From Planctomycetia bacterium (GTDB taxonomy: Bacteria; Planctomycetota; Planctomycetia; Pirellulales; Thermoguttaceae), in NCBI GenBank assembly GCA_030537455.1, contig JAUNMR010000009.1:1-47865 (forward strand): a stretch of 47,865 nt of DNA. Reading direction: 5' to 3'. The translations under genes and the position numbers were made by a program. Positions within the stretch are counted from its first letter, which is position 1, and the number at the start of each line of letters is the position of its first letter. Shown in pieces: positions 34,479 through 43,598 of the stretch. Below the pieces are notes generated by a model that was not told the origin of the DNA, did not search any database, and saw only the letters and a program-made list of their open reading frames with translations.

Positions 34479-34590
34479 TCAGTTGCGACGCTTGGCGCTT
34501 TGCTATCGCTTGGCGCACGCCATTAAAATAAAATGTTCCCGTGACGCGAGTCTTCGCGTCCATTTTTGACCTATGAAGGAGATTTATTCA

Positions 34591-35904
34591 ATGGTCGCTT
34601 TTCCAGAAGTTTCTAAGATTCAATACGAAGGTCCAGATTCTAAGAATCCACTCGCGTTCCGCTATTACAATCCCGATGAGGTCGTGGAAGGTAAAACGAT
34701 GAAGGAACACCTTCGTTTTTCCTGCGCGTTCTGGCACACCATGCGCATGAACGGCGCCGATCCCTTTGGCGCTCCGACCATGCTTCGTCCCTGGGACGAC
34801 GGTTCCGATTCGATCGAAAACGCGCAAAAACGCGTTCGCGTCTTCTTTGAATTTCTGGAGAAGACTGGTCTTCAGTACTACGCGTTCCACGATCGCGACG
34901 TCGCGCCGGAAGGCAAAACATTCGCGGAATCTTGCAAGAACCTCGACGAAGTCGTCAAGATTTTCAAAGAGGAATCGGAACGCACCGGCATTACGATGCT
35001 GTGGGGAACGGCGAATCTATTTGGCAATCCTCGCTTTATGCATGGCGCAGCGACCAGCTGTAACGCCGATGCGTTCGCATACGCTGCGGCACAGGTCAAA
35101 AAGGCGTTGGAAGTCTCAATGGAACTGAAAGCGCAAGGCTATACCTTCTGGGGCGGGCGTGAAGGTTACCAGTGCATCTGGAATACCAATATGAAGCGCG
35201 AAACCGAACACCTTGCCGCCTTTATGCATATGGCGGTCGACTACGCGAAGGAAATCGGCTTCACGGGTCAGTTCTACTTCGAACCGAAACCGAAGGAACC
35301 GACGAAGCATCAGTATGACTTCGACTGTGCGGCGTGTATTAACTTCCTTCGCGCCTACGGTTTGGACAAAGACGTCAAGATGAATATCGAGACGAACCAT
35401 GCGACTCTTGCCGGTCATAACGTGGAGCATGAAATGGAATACGCCGCGAGCCAAGGTTTCCTCGGTTCGGTCGACGCGAACGCCGGCGATATGCTCCTTG
35501 GTTGGGATACCGACCAATTCCCGACCGACGTCTATATGACGACGAAGATGATGTACGTTCTTCTGAAGTACGGCGGCTTCACCACGGGCGGTCTTAACTT
35601 CGACGCGAAAGTTCGTCGTGAAAGCTTCGAACCCCTCGACCTGTTCTACGCTCATATCGGCGGTATGGACGCGTTTGCCAAGGGTCTTAAGAACGCCGCG
35701 GCTATGCGCGCTTCCGGTGAATTTGACGCGCTCTTGAAAGAACGTTACGCCTCTTGGGACAGTGGCGTCGGCGCTGAAATTGAAGCGGGTAAACACACCT
35801 TTAAGACCCTCTTCGATTACATGATGAACAAGGGCGAAATCACCCCGAACGCTAGCGGTCGTCAAGAGTTGGTTGAGAACATGTTCAATCGCTTCATGTT
35901 CTAA
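34591..35904 (+). CDS. xylA: Xylose isomerase
   Basis: AAGGAG (34576-34581) directs initiation at ATG 34591, giving 437 aa; an in-frame ATG six codons earlier overlaps the RBS. The TIM-barrel enzyme converts D-xylose to D-xylulose with two divalent metals. Motifs of the longer class II enzymes are complete: [13 protein letters not shown] with catalytic His, [25 protein letters not shown] with metal-binding Glu and Lys, [10 protein letters not shown], and [19 protein letters not shown]. The regular length and clean RBS suggest strong expression. No xylulokinase or transporter is adjacent; it probably serves the pentoses released by the GH43 and GH51 enzymes encoded 5-11 kb away. Confidence 0.96.
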   Translation: MVAFPEVSKIQYEGPDSKNPLAFRYYNPDEVVEGKTMKEHLRFSCAFWHTMRMNGADPFGAPTMLRPWDDGSDSIENAQKRVRVFFEFLEKTGLQYYAFHDRDVAPEGKTFAESCKNLDEVVKIFKEESERTGITMLWGTANLFGNPRFMHGAATSCNADAFAYAAAQVKKALEVSMELKAQGYTFWGGREGYQCIWNTNMKRETEHLAAFMHMAVDYAKEIGFTGQFYFEPKPKEPTKHQYDFDCAACINFLRAYGLDKDVKMNIETNHATLAGHNVEHEMEYAASQGFLGSVDANAGDMLLGWDTDQFPTDVYMTTKMMYVLLKYGGFTTGGLNFDAKVRRESFEPLDLFYAHIGGMDAFAKGLKNAAAMRASGEFDALLKERYASWDSGVGAEIEAGKHTFKTLFDYMMNKGEITPNASGRQELVENMFNRFMF

Positions 35905-35975
35905 GAGTTTGCAACTGAGACTTGTTAGATTCCTGTCCCGCGATTTTTTTTGCTTGGGGCAGGTTTGGTTTCCGG

Positions 35976-36006
35976 CGCGCCTCATTGATTTGAGGCGCGT
36001 TCTTTT
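35976..36006 (+). terminator. Terminator of xylA
   Basis: CGCGCCTCA (35976-35984) pairs with TGAGGCGCG (35991-35999) around a six-base loop, followed by TTCTTTT. It ends immediately before the kinase ribosome-binding site GGGAGG (36007-36012), so read-through may help supply the kinase. Confidence 0.8.
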
Positions 36007-36020
36007 GGGAGGCATGCGTT

Positions 36021-39000
36021 ATGGCAAGCGACTCGTCATTAGTTCCTAATAACGATTCACGTTTGCATTCCGATGCGCGCGAATCGTCGCACACACATGA
36101 CACGTACGACGCGCCTGTGGAGTCGAACGCATCCTCCGCACGCGACGTAGACTCCGGCGCTGAACACAACGCACTCGACTCTGGCGCCTCTACCACTGCG
36201 TCGTTGGGTCGCGTCATTGCCTCTCGTGACGCCTCTTGGCAAGGCGTTGCGCTCTCCCATGGCGAACAGGCGATCTATTCCGACCAGACCGACGACCTGG
36301 ATACGGTAATCTCCACGCGTAGCCTTCGCGGTTCCTCTCACGTCGCTACTACGACTCATGAGTCAGATAACGACGACGAGGAAGAAAAACTTAAGCCCGG
36401 TTCGAACTTCGGTCAGTTTAAGATCGTTCGTTATATCGGCGGCGGAGGCATGGGGCGCGTCTATGAAGGAATCGACCGCGACCTGGAACGCAAGGTCGCT
36501 ATTAAAGTACTTCCACGGCGCCGCGCGCAAGACGCCGCGACTGTCGCGCGCTTTCTCAATGAAGCGAAATCCTCTGCGCGTTTAAATCATGAAAATATCG
36601 CTCAGGTCTATCTTTCCGGCAATGTCGACGGCGTGCCTTATATTGCCTTTGAATTTGTCGAGGGAACCAACCTACGCGATTACGTACGCGAACATGGCGC
36701 TATGGAGCTTTCCGAGGCGGTCGATTACGTTCTGCAAACGGCCGATGCGCTCGGTCACGCCGCGTCCAACGGCGTCACGCACCGCGACGTTAAGCCGTCT
36801 AATATTATAGTAACGCCCCAACGCCGCGTTAAACTCATCGATATGGGCTTGGCGCGCCTACTACGTACCGACGTCTCTGACGACCTGACCGAAAGCGGTA
36901 TGACGCTCGGTACCTTCGATTATATTTCTCCGGAGCAAGCGCTCGACCCGCGTACCGCAGACGCACGTAGCGACGTCTACTCCCTCGGATGTACCTTTTA
37001 CTTCATGTTAGTCGGCGCGCCTCCCTATCCCGAGGGGACGATGTTGCAAAAGTTACTGCAGCATCAAGGCAATAAGACGCCCGACGTGCGTGAGGCGAAT
37101 CCCAATATCCCCGTGGAAATCGCGGCGGTTATTAAAAAAATGATGGAAAAGGATCCCGCCGATCGATATCAGAACGCGGAGTCGCTCATCGCCGATTTAC
37201 TTTCCATCGCCGATCTCCTCGGATTAAGATTAAGCGAACACTCTTCTTATGAGGATCGAACTACCGCCTCCGGCGCCAAACGACGCTCGCCTTGGCGGTT
37301 CGTGCCAGGCGTCTGCGCGGTACTAGCGCTTTTGGCGTGTGTCGGGTATCTCTATTCACCGTCCAATCGTGGCGACGTTGTGCTACCGCAAATCACCAGT
37401 CCTGTTGTTGTTATCCCCCCCTCTCAAGAGAATACGCCGGAGGAAACGACGACCGGGTCGGATACGAGCGGTTCCGGCGCTCAAAATCTCGCCGAAACGA
37501 CTGGCTCCGGCGCAGCGTCGACGACCGAGTCGAACGGCGCGACGCCCTATGAGGTCGGACGTGTCTACGACGCAGAAGCGCTCGACGCGTTCTACGCTCG
37601 TGCTTATGGCGTCCCTGTGGAAAAGAACGCAACGTTGCCCGCGGACGACGCTCGTGATTTGGTTCGTGGCTATCTTCAGGACGGCGACTCTTTTGGCACG
37701 ACGCAACGCGTCGCCTTTGCCTGGCGCGCTTTCGCAGTGGAACCTAGCTTCGAAACGCGCGCGCTCGATCGCTTGCAAGTCATGTCGCCGGAGGATGGCG
37801 AGTCCCTCGCAGTTTCTCGCGCGTACAACAGCTACATGGCGACGCCGCCGCGTCCTGACGTCCCGAGCGCTAGCGGCGTTCTTCAGGAAGAACTTCGCGT
37901 TGTCGACGGGGTAGGCGAGCGCGCGAATAGTTATGCGACGCTCCAGGCGGCGTTGGCGAATGCGTCGTCGCGCGATTCAAGCGTCGCCCTAAAGATTGAA
38001 TTGAAATACAACGGCGCGGTCTCTACCCCACCGATTGAATTTGTCGACCGTAAAGTCGAAATCTTTGCCTCTGCCGGCTATCGTCCGATCCTTCGGTTCA
38101 AACAGCCAGAAACCGCCAACGGGGGTTGGGGTGAGAGAATGTTCCTCCTTAATCGTTCGGAACTGACGTTACGTGACGTTATAATAGACTTTACCGTTCC
38201 TTCGCAGGACGTCGTAGCGTCGGAGTGGTCGGTCTTTGAATCGGTCGGCGCCTCCTCGTTGGCGATTTATAACTCGTCGCTGACCGTCTGCAATATGAAT
38301 ACGGAAGACTCTCGCGTCTTTACCGCGCCGCTGCACTCCAACGTGTCCTTCTTTCGCACGTCTATTCAGACGAACCTCATGGACGGCATGACGTCATATG
38401 TTACGCAGGATCCACGTTCTCTTGACGAATTGTCTGAGCAGGGTTTCCACGTGCGACTGGAGAAGGTTCTCGCTCGTGGAGAGGCGTCTCTTGTGAGTTC
38501 AGAAACTTATGGCGATCGTTATGAGCTGGTCGATTGTGGCGTGAACGTTTCCGGCGCAATTCTTCATTTCACCTGTGACGCGCGCGAGTGTCACAGCAAC
38601 GTCTTTTCGCTAATAGCGGAACATTCTCTTCTGGTTGGACGCGCCTGTTTAACGCGTATAGACGCCGAAGACTCCACAGAGCAGAATTTACCGTTCGAAC
38701 TGAATCTGGATCATTCGATCGTCTGTCTGCACGACCATCCTCTGACGCTTGTGAACGCGTCCTGGGAGGTCGACGGCTCGGCGCTTCTGAGTAATCAAAA
38801 GCTCAATAGTCTGATTCTCTTCGACGTTTCGGCGTTGGCACGTTTGCGTTCCAGTCGTGCGCAGATCTATCGTGATCTGGCGCTAGAGGAAGATTCCACG
38901 CGCTATCATGCCACTCGTCTGAGCGATCTGAGCGTGAACGCATATCAGCAGATCGAAAGTATTCCTCCTCATCTGTTTTCGATCTATGATTTTTCGAACT

Positions 39001-39110
39001 GTCTTCTTAATCCGATCTTTGCGTCGTCGAGTTTGTCGACGATCGGTCGTGAAATTGCTGAACAGATTCGTCAGGAATTCCTGGAATCTTTCCCAGAACA
39101 GGTCTTTTGA
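36021..39110 (+). CDS. Transmembrane Ser/Thr protein kinase (PknB-like)
   Basis: The 1029-aa protein starts with GGGAGG eight bases upstream. Residues 1-125 are polar and Ser/Asp/His-rich. The Hanks-type kinase domain spans about 133-400: GGGGMGRVYEG glycine loop, VAIKVL lysine, HRDVKPSN at about 254-261 and DMGLARL in place of DFG, as often in planctomycetes. APE corresponds to SPEQ, and DARSDVYSLGCTFYFMLVGAPPYP follows. A single membrane helix lies at about 426-446 (FVPGVCAVLALLACVGYLY). The outer part of about 580 residues has a Thr/Ser/Gly-rich linker and then a region with beta-helix-like spacing (SELTLRDVIIDFTVP, SSLAIYNSSLTVCNM). It may sense an envelope signal. The FHA-sigma-54 activator gene follows, 170 bp away. 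Confidence 0.9.
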   Translation: MASDSSLVPNNDSRLHSDARESSHTHDTYDAPVESNASSARDVDSGAEHNALDSGASTTASLGRVIASRDASWQGVALSHGEQAIYSDQTDDLDTVISTRSLRGSSHVATTTHESDNDDEEEKLKPGSNFGQFKIVRYIGGGGMGRVYEGIDRDLERKVAIKVLPRRRAQDAATVARFLNEAKSSARLNHENIAQVYLSGNVDGVPYIAFEFVEGTNLRDYVREHGAMELSEAVDYVLQTADALGHAASNGVTHRDVKPSNIIVTPQRRVKLIDMGLARLLRTDVSDDLTESGMTLGTFDYISPEQALDPRTADARSDVYSLGCTFYFMLVGAPPYPEGTMLQKLLQHQGNKTPDVREANPNIPVEIAAVIKKMMEKDPADRYQNAESLIADLLSIADLLGLRLSEHSSYEDRTTASGAKRRSPWRFVPGVCAVLALLACVGYLYSPSNRGDVVLPQITSPVVVIPPSQENTPEETTTGSDTSGSGAQNLAETTGSGAASTTESNGATPYEVGRVYDAEALDAFYARAYGVPVEKNATLPADDARDLVRGYLQDGDSFGTTQRVAFAWRAFAVEPSFETRALDRLQVMSPEDGESLAVSRAYNSYMATPPRPDVPSASGVLQEELRVVDGVGERANSYATLQAALANASSRDSSVALKIELKYNGAVSTPPIEFVDRKVEIFASAGYRPILRFKQPETANGGWGERMFLLNRSELTLRDVIIDFTVPSQDVVASEWSVFESVGASSLAIYNSSLTVCNMNTEDSRVFTAPLHSNVSFFRTSIQTNLMDGMTSYVTQDPRSLDELSEQGFHVRLEKVLARGEASLVSSETYGDRYELVDCGVNVSGAILHFTCDARECHSNVFSLIAEHSLLVGRACLTRIDAEDSTEQNLPFELNLDHSIVCLHDHPLTLVNASWEVDGSALLSNQKLNSLILFDVSALARLRSSRAQIYRDLALEEDSTRYHATRLSDLSVNAYQQIESIPPHLFSIYDFSNCLLNPIFASSSLSTIGREIAEQIRQEFLESFPEQVF

Positions 39111-39178
39111 CGACATTATTTCCGCATCCTCCTGACGTCGCGCGCGCTTCTAACGTAAGGCTCCGCTAGGGTCGAAAC

Positions 39179-39206
39179 TTGCAAATCGGTCGCGACTGGC
39201 TATAAT
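39179..39206 (+). promoter_or_regulatory. Promoter of the FHA/sigma-54 activator gene
   Basis: TTGCAA (39179-39184) and TATAAT (39201-39206) are 16 bases apart, 75 bases before ATG 39281. No sigma-54 type (GG/GC) promoter was seen here. Confidence 0.5.
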
Positions 39207-39280
39207 AGCGCTAACGCGTTGTTGCGCCTGGCTTCGCGTGGGAATTGATAGGCGTTTTCATCTTGGATAGCATAGTCGCA

Positions 39281-40738
39281 ATGGTCGAGAAACTAGAAAT
39301 TGTTTGTTTTCATAACGGCGCTCCGACAGTCGCCTTCTTTTTGAGACCGGAACAGCCCACGACAATTGGGCGAGCTATTGAAAATGTCGTTACGCTTAAT
39401 GACGAGCGATGCAGTCGCTTTCATGCCACAATTGAACAACGCGACGGAAAATGGCGACTGTTTGATCTTAATAGCCGTAATGGCACGATAGTCGACGGCG
39501 CGACTGTCTCTGGGAGCGTTGAAATCTTTGTCGGCTCGAAAATCCAAATTGGTCGCGAGCTGCTTCTGATTGCGCCTCAACGTGATTTTAGCGAAGCGGT
39601 CGATCCGAACGACGCGCAGAATACCTCGCGCGCGTCCAATTTCGATTTCTTTCGACGTGAGAACGAATTAACCGCCTACCTTGACTGCGAACGTACAGAG
39701 AATCGCAGATTGCGCAATCTTTTGGGACAGAATTCTCAAATGATCGGCGCCTCTCCTCTCATGCGCGCGGTCGATAAGTTGATCGATCGTGCGGCGCGTT
39801 CTAAGGCAACGGCGTTGATTCGCGGCGAGAGCGGCGTCGGTAAAGAACTCGTGGCGCGCGCCATGCATGAACGTAGCGCGCGACGCTTGGGACCGATGGT
39901 GTGTCTTAACTGCGCGGCCTTCTCAGAGAACCTTCTCACGAGCGAGCTTTTCGGTCATGAGAAGGGCGCTTTTACCGGCGCGCTTGAGACTAAGATCGGG
40001 AAATTCGAAGCGGCCGACGGCGGTACGATCTTTTTGGACGAAATCGCGGAAATGAACCCCGGATTGCAAGCAACTTTCTTGCGCGTGCTCGAAGGCGCGA
40101 CTTTCGAACGCGTCGGAGGTAATAAGCCAATTTCCGTCGACGTGCGCGTGGTCGCCGCGACGAACCGTAATCTCGAAGAAGAGGTGCGCGCCGGTCGCTT
40201 TCGTAGCGACCTCTATTTCCGTCTGCGCGTCTTAGAAATCAACGTTCCCCCTCTACGCGAACGTCAGGGCGACGTTGATATTTTGGCGGATTATTTTCTC
40301 GATAAGTTCTCTCAGGAGACCGGTCGTCGTTACCTTGGTTTTTCGCCGGAAGCGCGCGCGACCCTCAATGCGTACCGCTGGCCCGGGAATGTGCGCGAGC
40401 TTAAAAATATCGTGGAGCGCGCCGTGCTCATGGGCAATCCCCCGACGATTAACAACGTTGACCTCATGACGTCCGCGCTCGGATCTGTCGCGCGACCGGC
40501 GAAGCCAGAAGCGTCTGACGAAGCCCCCGGGAATGATTCCGCTCCCTCAGAAGCGCCGCGCGCAAAGAAGACGAGCGCCGAAGAATTTGAGCCAATGACC
40601 CTCAAAGACATGGAGAGTCGTCTCATTTTGCAGACGCTCAATCATTTTGCCTGGAATAAAAGCAAGTCTGCCAAAGCGTTAGGGATCGAACGCACAACGC
40701 TCGACCGGAAGATCGCGCTTTATAATCTATCGCGATAA
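39281..40738 (+). CDS. FHA-domain sigma-54-dependent transcriptional activator
   Basis: I chose ATG 39281 (485 aa); TTG codons upstream are possible and there is no clear RBS. Residues about 5-100 are a forkhead-associated domain (TIGRAIENVVTLND, SRFHATIEQ, DLNSRNGTIVDG) that should read phosphothreonine. The AAA+ domain (about 150-385) has GESGVGKELVARAMH near 181, the sigma-54 contact loop GAFTGAL near 229, GGTIFLDEIAEM and RWPGNVRELKN. A linker is followed by a Fis-type helix-turn-helix (NKSKSAKALGIERTTLDRKI). It activates RNA polymerase-sigma-54 at unknown targets. FHA in place of a response-regulator receiver implies control by a Ser/Thr kinase, and one is encoded directly upstream. Confidence 0.92.
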   Translation: MVEKLEIVCFHNGAPTVAFFLRPEQPTTIGRAIENVVTLNDERCSRFHATIEQRDGKWRLFDLNSRNGTIVDGATVSGSVEIFVGSKIQIGRELLLIAPQRDFSEAVDPNDAQNTSRASNFDFFRRENELTAYLDCERTENRRLRNLLGQNSQMIGASPLMRAVDKLIDRAARSKATALIRGESGVGKELVARAMHERSARRLGPMVCLNCAAFSENLLTSELFGHEKGAFTGALETKIGKFEAADGGTIFLDEIAEMNPGLQATFLRVLEGATFERVGGNKPISVDVRVVAATNRNLEEEVRAGRFRSDLYFRLRVLEINVPPLRERQGDVDILADYFLDKFSQETGRRYLGFSPEARATLNAYRWPGNVRELKNIVERAVLMGNPPTINNVDLMTSALGSVARPAKPEASDEAPGNDSAPSEAPRAKKTSAEEFEPMTLKDMESRLILQTLNHFAWNKSKSAKALGIERTTLDRKIALYNLSR

Positions 40739-40780
40739 TCCCTGGTCATAGCGACCAAGGGAGTTCTATATTTTAATTCA

Positions 40781-40814
40781 CGCGCGCGTGAGAGTGTAGG
40801 CGCGCGTTTTCTTT
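40781..40814 (+). terminator. Terminator of the FHA/sigma-54 activator gene
   Basis: CGCGCG (40781-40786) pairs with CGCGCG (40801-40806), followed by TTTTCTTT. A second imperfect hairpin (CCTGGTC / GACCAAGG) lies just upstream at 40741-40760. The rest of the 347-bp gap to 41085 is AT-rich and I could not fix a promoter. Confidence 0.65.
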
Positions 40815-41085
40815 AGGTATTGTCGTCTGGAACCAGTATGTTGTCACTGACGTGTTAAATACGTCAAAATGTATTGATTATATCAGTAGTAACAGGTTGG
40901 TTTGTTCATCGGGATCTCCTTTTTTTGTAGTTAGTTATAGCTATAGCAAATATCAGGAAATATTTGAAAAAAAGTAGTTTTAAAATCAAATAAGTTTAAT
41001 AGGTATTTTGCGCTTTGACGATTGTAGTGACATATCCCACTTGGCGATAGAGACAAGCACAATTAGAAACAAGTTAACGAAGCCA

Positions 41086-42684
41086 ATGATGAAAAAGACA
41101 AGTTTTAAACATGTCGCTCTTTGGTGCGCATTATTTGGAGTCTGTTACGCAGGGATTGCGACAGACGCGTTTACTTGGGGACAATCGCCTAGCGTTTATA
41201 GCGCGCAAGGATCGCGTGCTCAAAGCGCAGGTTCAGGCGTTAGTCTTCCTAGTGTCTCGCAGAATCCTTCCCCCGCATATTCAGGCGCGGTTGTCTATGC
41301 GACTACCGAATCGCCCTATGCGTCTCATTCAGACGTTTTTCTGTCCGACGTGGAAATCACAGCGGTTCAGGCTACGAATGACGAGGACGCAGGCGCGGTT
41401 AGTTCCGATCCTCTTGAGAATCTGCAACGTCAGTTAGAGGAATTGCAGAAGACGACGGAATCTTTGCAGAAGAGCTTTGACGACGAGAAGGCGAAAAACG
41501 CTAAGAAAAATACTCCGGGTTCTGCTTTCAATACGAAGATCGCTGGTCAGGCGCGCGCCGACGCGGTTTTCGTTTCTCAGGACGACGTCTCTCGTGAGAA
41601 TCTTGGGGACGCGGAGAATACGATCGGCTATCGCGATATTCGTTTAGTCGCCTCCGGTTCTGGTCACGGAGTCTTTGAATACGCCTGTGGTTTCAAGTAC
41701 ACGGGCAATGTTACGCTTCTAGACGTTTGGCTCCGAGTGAAAGACACGAAGTACTTCGGCGACCTCGCTTTCGGGCATTACTTTGTTGAATTGGGTATGG
41801 AGAGCGTGGAAGCGAACTATGATCGCGTCTTTGCCATGCTCGACGAGAACTCCACGTCCTTCTGTCCCGGTCGTCGTCTTGGTATTTCGGCGACCTACTT
41901 CGACCAAGATCGTCAATCTCGCGCCTTCTTCGGCGCCTTTGCCGCTAATAGTCTCTCGACTTCACCGCATCGTATTAATAACGACGACCCCGGTCTGATT
42001 CTTAATACTCGTTTGACAAGCGCCCCGATCCTCGTGGAAGACGACAACGGCTTCGTACAAGAGGTTCTACACTTCGGCGGTAGCTACATGTGGGTTAGTC
42101 CGACTGATACCAATTCGTGGAACTTTAACTCCCAAGGTCTCGGCTGGTCTGGTACGAACCCCTACTTCCTAACCGGTAAAGTTCCGCTCGACGGTCGCTC
42201 CTACAGCGTTGCTAATCTCGAGACGGCGTGGCAACGCGGCGGCTTTGCCGCAACGGCTGAAGGTTACTTTTCCAGTGTCTCCGACGGCGGTGGCAACGCC
42301 TATGGAACCTCCATTGCCACTCGCTGGATGCTTACGCCCGGTTGCACGCGCTCCTATGTTAAACAGACCGCGCGCTTCGGTACGGTCAAGATGTCGGACG
42401 ACGCGCTCTTTGTCGACTACCGTAATCGTATAATCGGTCAGAACTTCGGCGCGTGGGAAGCGGTTGCTAAGTGGCAGTGGACCGAAGCGGAAGACCTTAA
42501 GAACTTCGACGGTACTGCCGGTCAGGTTAATCGTTTGACGACTGGTTTTAACTGGTTCTGGAACGAACAGACCTTCTGGACCTTTAACTGGGAACACGCG
42601 TTCGTCAATTCCGCGAAGAGCGGTAAGGCGAAGGAAAAAATGGACTTTGACACACTCGTCGTGCAAGGCTCGATCCGATTCTAA
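41086..42684 (+). CDS. OprP-like outer-membrane porin
   Basis: Starts at 41086 and 41089 (ATGATG) are both plausible and give 532 or 531 aa; the RBS is weak. A signal peptide (KHVALWCALFGVCYAGIATDAFTWG) is followed by a polar linker. A short coiled coil at about 110-145 (LENLQRQLEELQKTTESLQKS) may anchor to peptidoglycan or form a trimer stalk. The remaining 380 residues look like a beta-barrel of the phosphate-selective porin O/P family: QARADAVFV, IGYRDIRLVASGSGHGVFEYACGFKY, LAFGHYFVELGMESV. The last strand ends in Phe (DTLVVQGSIRF), the usual outer-membrane barrel end. Solute specificity cannot be told. It could be a target of the preceding sigma-54 activator, but no -24/-12 site was found. 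Confidence 0.82.
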   Translation: MMKKTSFKHVALWCALFGVCYAGIATDAFTWGQSPSVYSAQGSRAQSAGSGVSLPSVSQNPSPAYSGAVVYATTESPYASHSDVFLSDVEITAVQATNDEDAGAVSSDPLENLQRQLEELQKTTESLQKSFDDEKAKNAKKNTPGSAFNTKIAGQARADAVFVSQDDVSRENLGDAENTIGYRDIRLVASGSGHGVFEYACGFKYTGNVTLLDVWLRVKDTKYFGDLAFGHYFVELGMESVEANYDRVFAMLDENSTSFCPGRRLGISATYFDQDRQSRAFFGAFAANSLSTSPHRINNDDPGLILNTRLTSAPILVEDDNGFVQEVLHFGGSYMWVSPTDTNSWNFNSQGLGWSGTNPYFLTGKVPLDGRSYSVANLETAWQRGGFAATAEGYFSSVSDGGGNAYGTSIATRWMLTPGCTRSYVKQTARFGTVKMSDDALFVDYRNRIIGQNFGAWEAVAKWQWTEAEDLKNFDGTAGQVNRLTTGFNWFWNEQTFWTFNWEHAFVNSAKSGKAKEKMDFDTLVVQGSIRF

Positions 42685-42743
42685 TTCTCCCGCGGTTTGA
42701 CTGTGAAATGCTAGACGATGGGCAGTCGTCCAGCGTGAAAAGC

Positions 42744-42783
42744 AATAGGCGCTTTATCCAAATGGGTAGGGCGCCTATTTTGT
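42744..42783 (+). terminator. Terminator of the porin gene
   Basis: AATAGGCGC (42744-42752) pairs with GCGCCTATT (42771-42779) around an 18-base loop, followed by TTTGT. The group II intron begins about 25 bases further on. Confidence 0.75.
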
Positions 42784-42808
42784 ATGGCGGCATGTTTCGA
42801 ATTCTTGG

Positions 42809-43354
42809 TGACAGTTCCCAGGAGCGTCGTTACCGACGAATCTGATAGCGACTTGCAAGCTGCACGTTGTGAGGCGTGGGAGAGAGGAAGCATTAGCGAA
42901 ACCGTGACTCCACGAACAGAAACCTGACGCCAAGGCGTTTCAAGCAGATGGACCGACCAAAGACGTCAAAGATCCAAAAAGACAACCGTAACCTTGAGTC
43001 GTAAAACATAAGGGTAAACGGGGGAAAGGTTCGGCGCTTATCTCGCGAGGTCTCATTGGCGGTTCCACCGTAGTAATAATGAAAAGTCTGCAGAGTTCGT
43101 CGTAGACGACGTAAGCCGCGATGAACCGAACATTGTAATGTGTGATCATAGCGTATGTCTCTTTGACGCGTCTGACAGCAGGAAGGGTAAAACGTATATT
43201 AGCAGATACAGCGTTGCTAGGGCGAGATAAACTATAAAGAACGCAAATGAAGAAAACACACAGAACGTTAAGTTCTGATATTACGTGAACCGCCGTATGC
43301 CGAGCGACGCTTACGGCGGCGTCTGAGGGGGGAGGAGAACTCCCCCTACTCGAT
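42809..43354 (+). mobile_element. ORF-less group II intron (about 546 nt)
   Basis: The 3' end has the classic domain V/VI layout. GTGAACCGCCGTA pairs with TACGGCGG (stem 43290-43297 / 43312-43319). A G-run/C-run hairpin of domain VI (43325-43351) follows, with an unpaired A at 43348, and the element closes CTACTCGAT. Upstream are phrases typical of bacterial group II domain I-III: GTTGTGAGGCGTGGGAGAGAGG, GCGAAACC...GAACAGAAACCTGACGCC, CTTGAGTCGTAAAACATAAGG and CTTATCTCGCGAGGTCT. The 5' end at GTGAC (42809) is set by distance from the GAACAGA motif and is less certain. Domain IV is short and lacks a reverse transcriptase, so movement would need a helper protein. The domain V loop departs from GNRA, hinting at some decay. 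Confidence 0.75.
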
Positions 43355-43598
43355 TTCTTATCATACGATGCTTTTCTATCGACCTTTGCAACTCCATCGC
43401 GCTGAGTGGGTAATTTACGCGCAAAGAAATGTGTGTCTTAGAGGAAAAGTGAAAAAGAGCTCAATTCGATTTAAGAGCAAGGTTAAAATATGCCGATTTT
43501 AATACAAATAAGACTTTTACAAGTTAAAACAAATGTTTTGGCGGCGCTGACAGCGCTGATTGTATGATCTTGCTGTCTTCTGCGGAAACGAGCGTGAC
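43355..43598 (+). other. Non-coding stretch before the TolC-like gene
   Basis: This AT-rich stretch holds a short inverted repeat GCGCTGACAGCGC (43545-43557) and TATGAT (43563-43568). I could not match a good -35, so the promoter of the TolC-like gene remains unplaced. Confidence 0.4.

Noticed and set aside
40739..41085. Sigma-54 promoter before the porin gene
   Set aside because: No GG-N10-GC pair matching the -24/-12 consensus was found, although the upstream gene is a sigma-54 activator.
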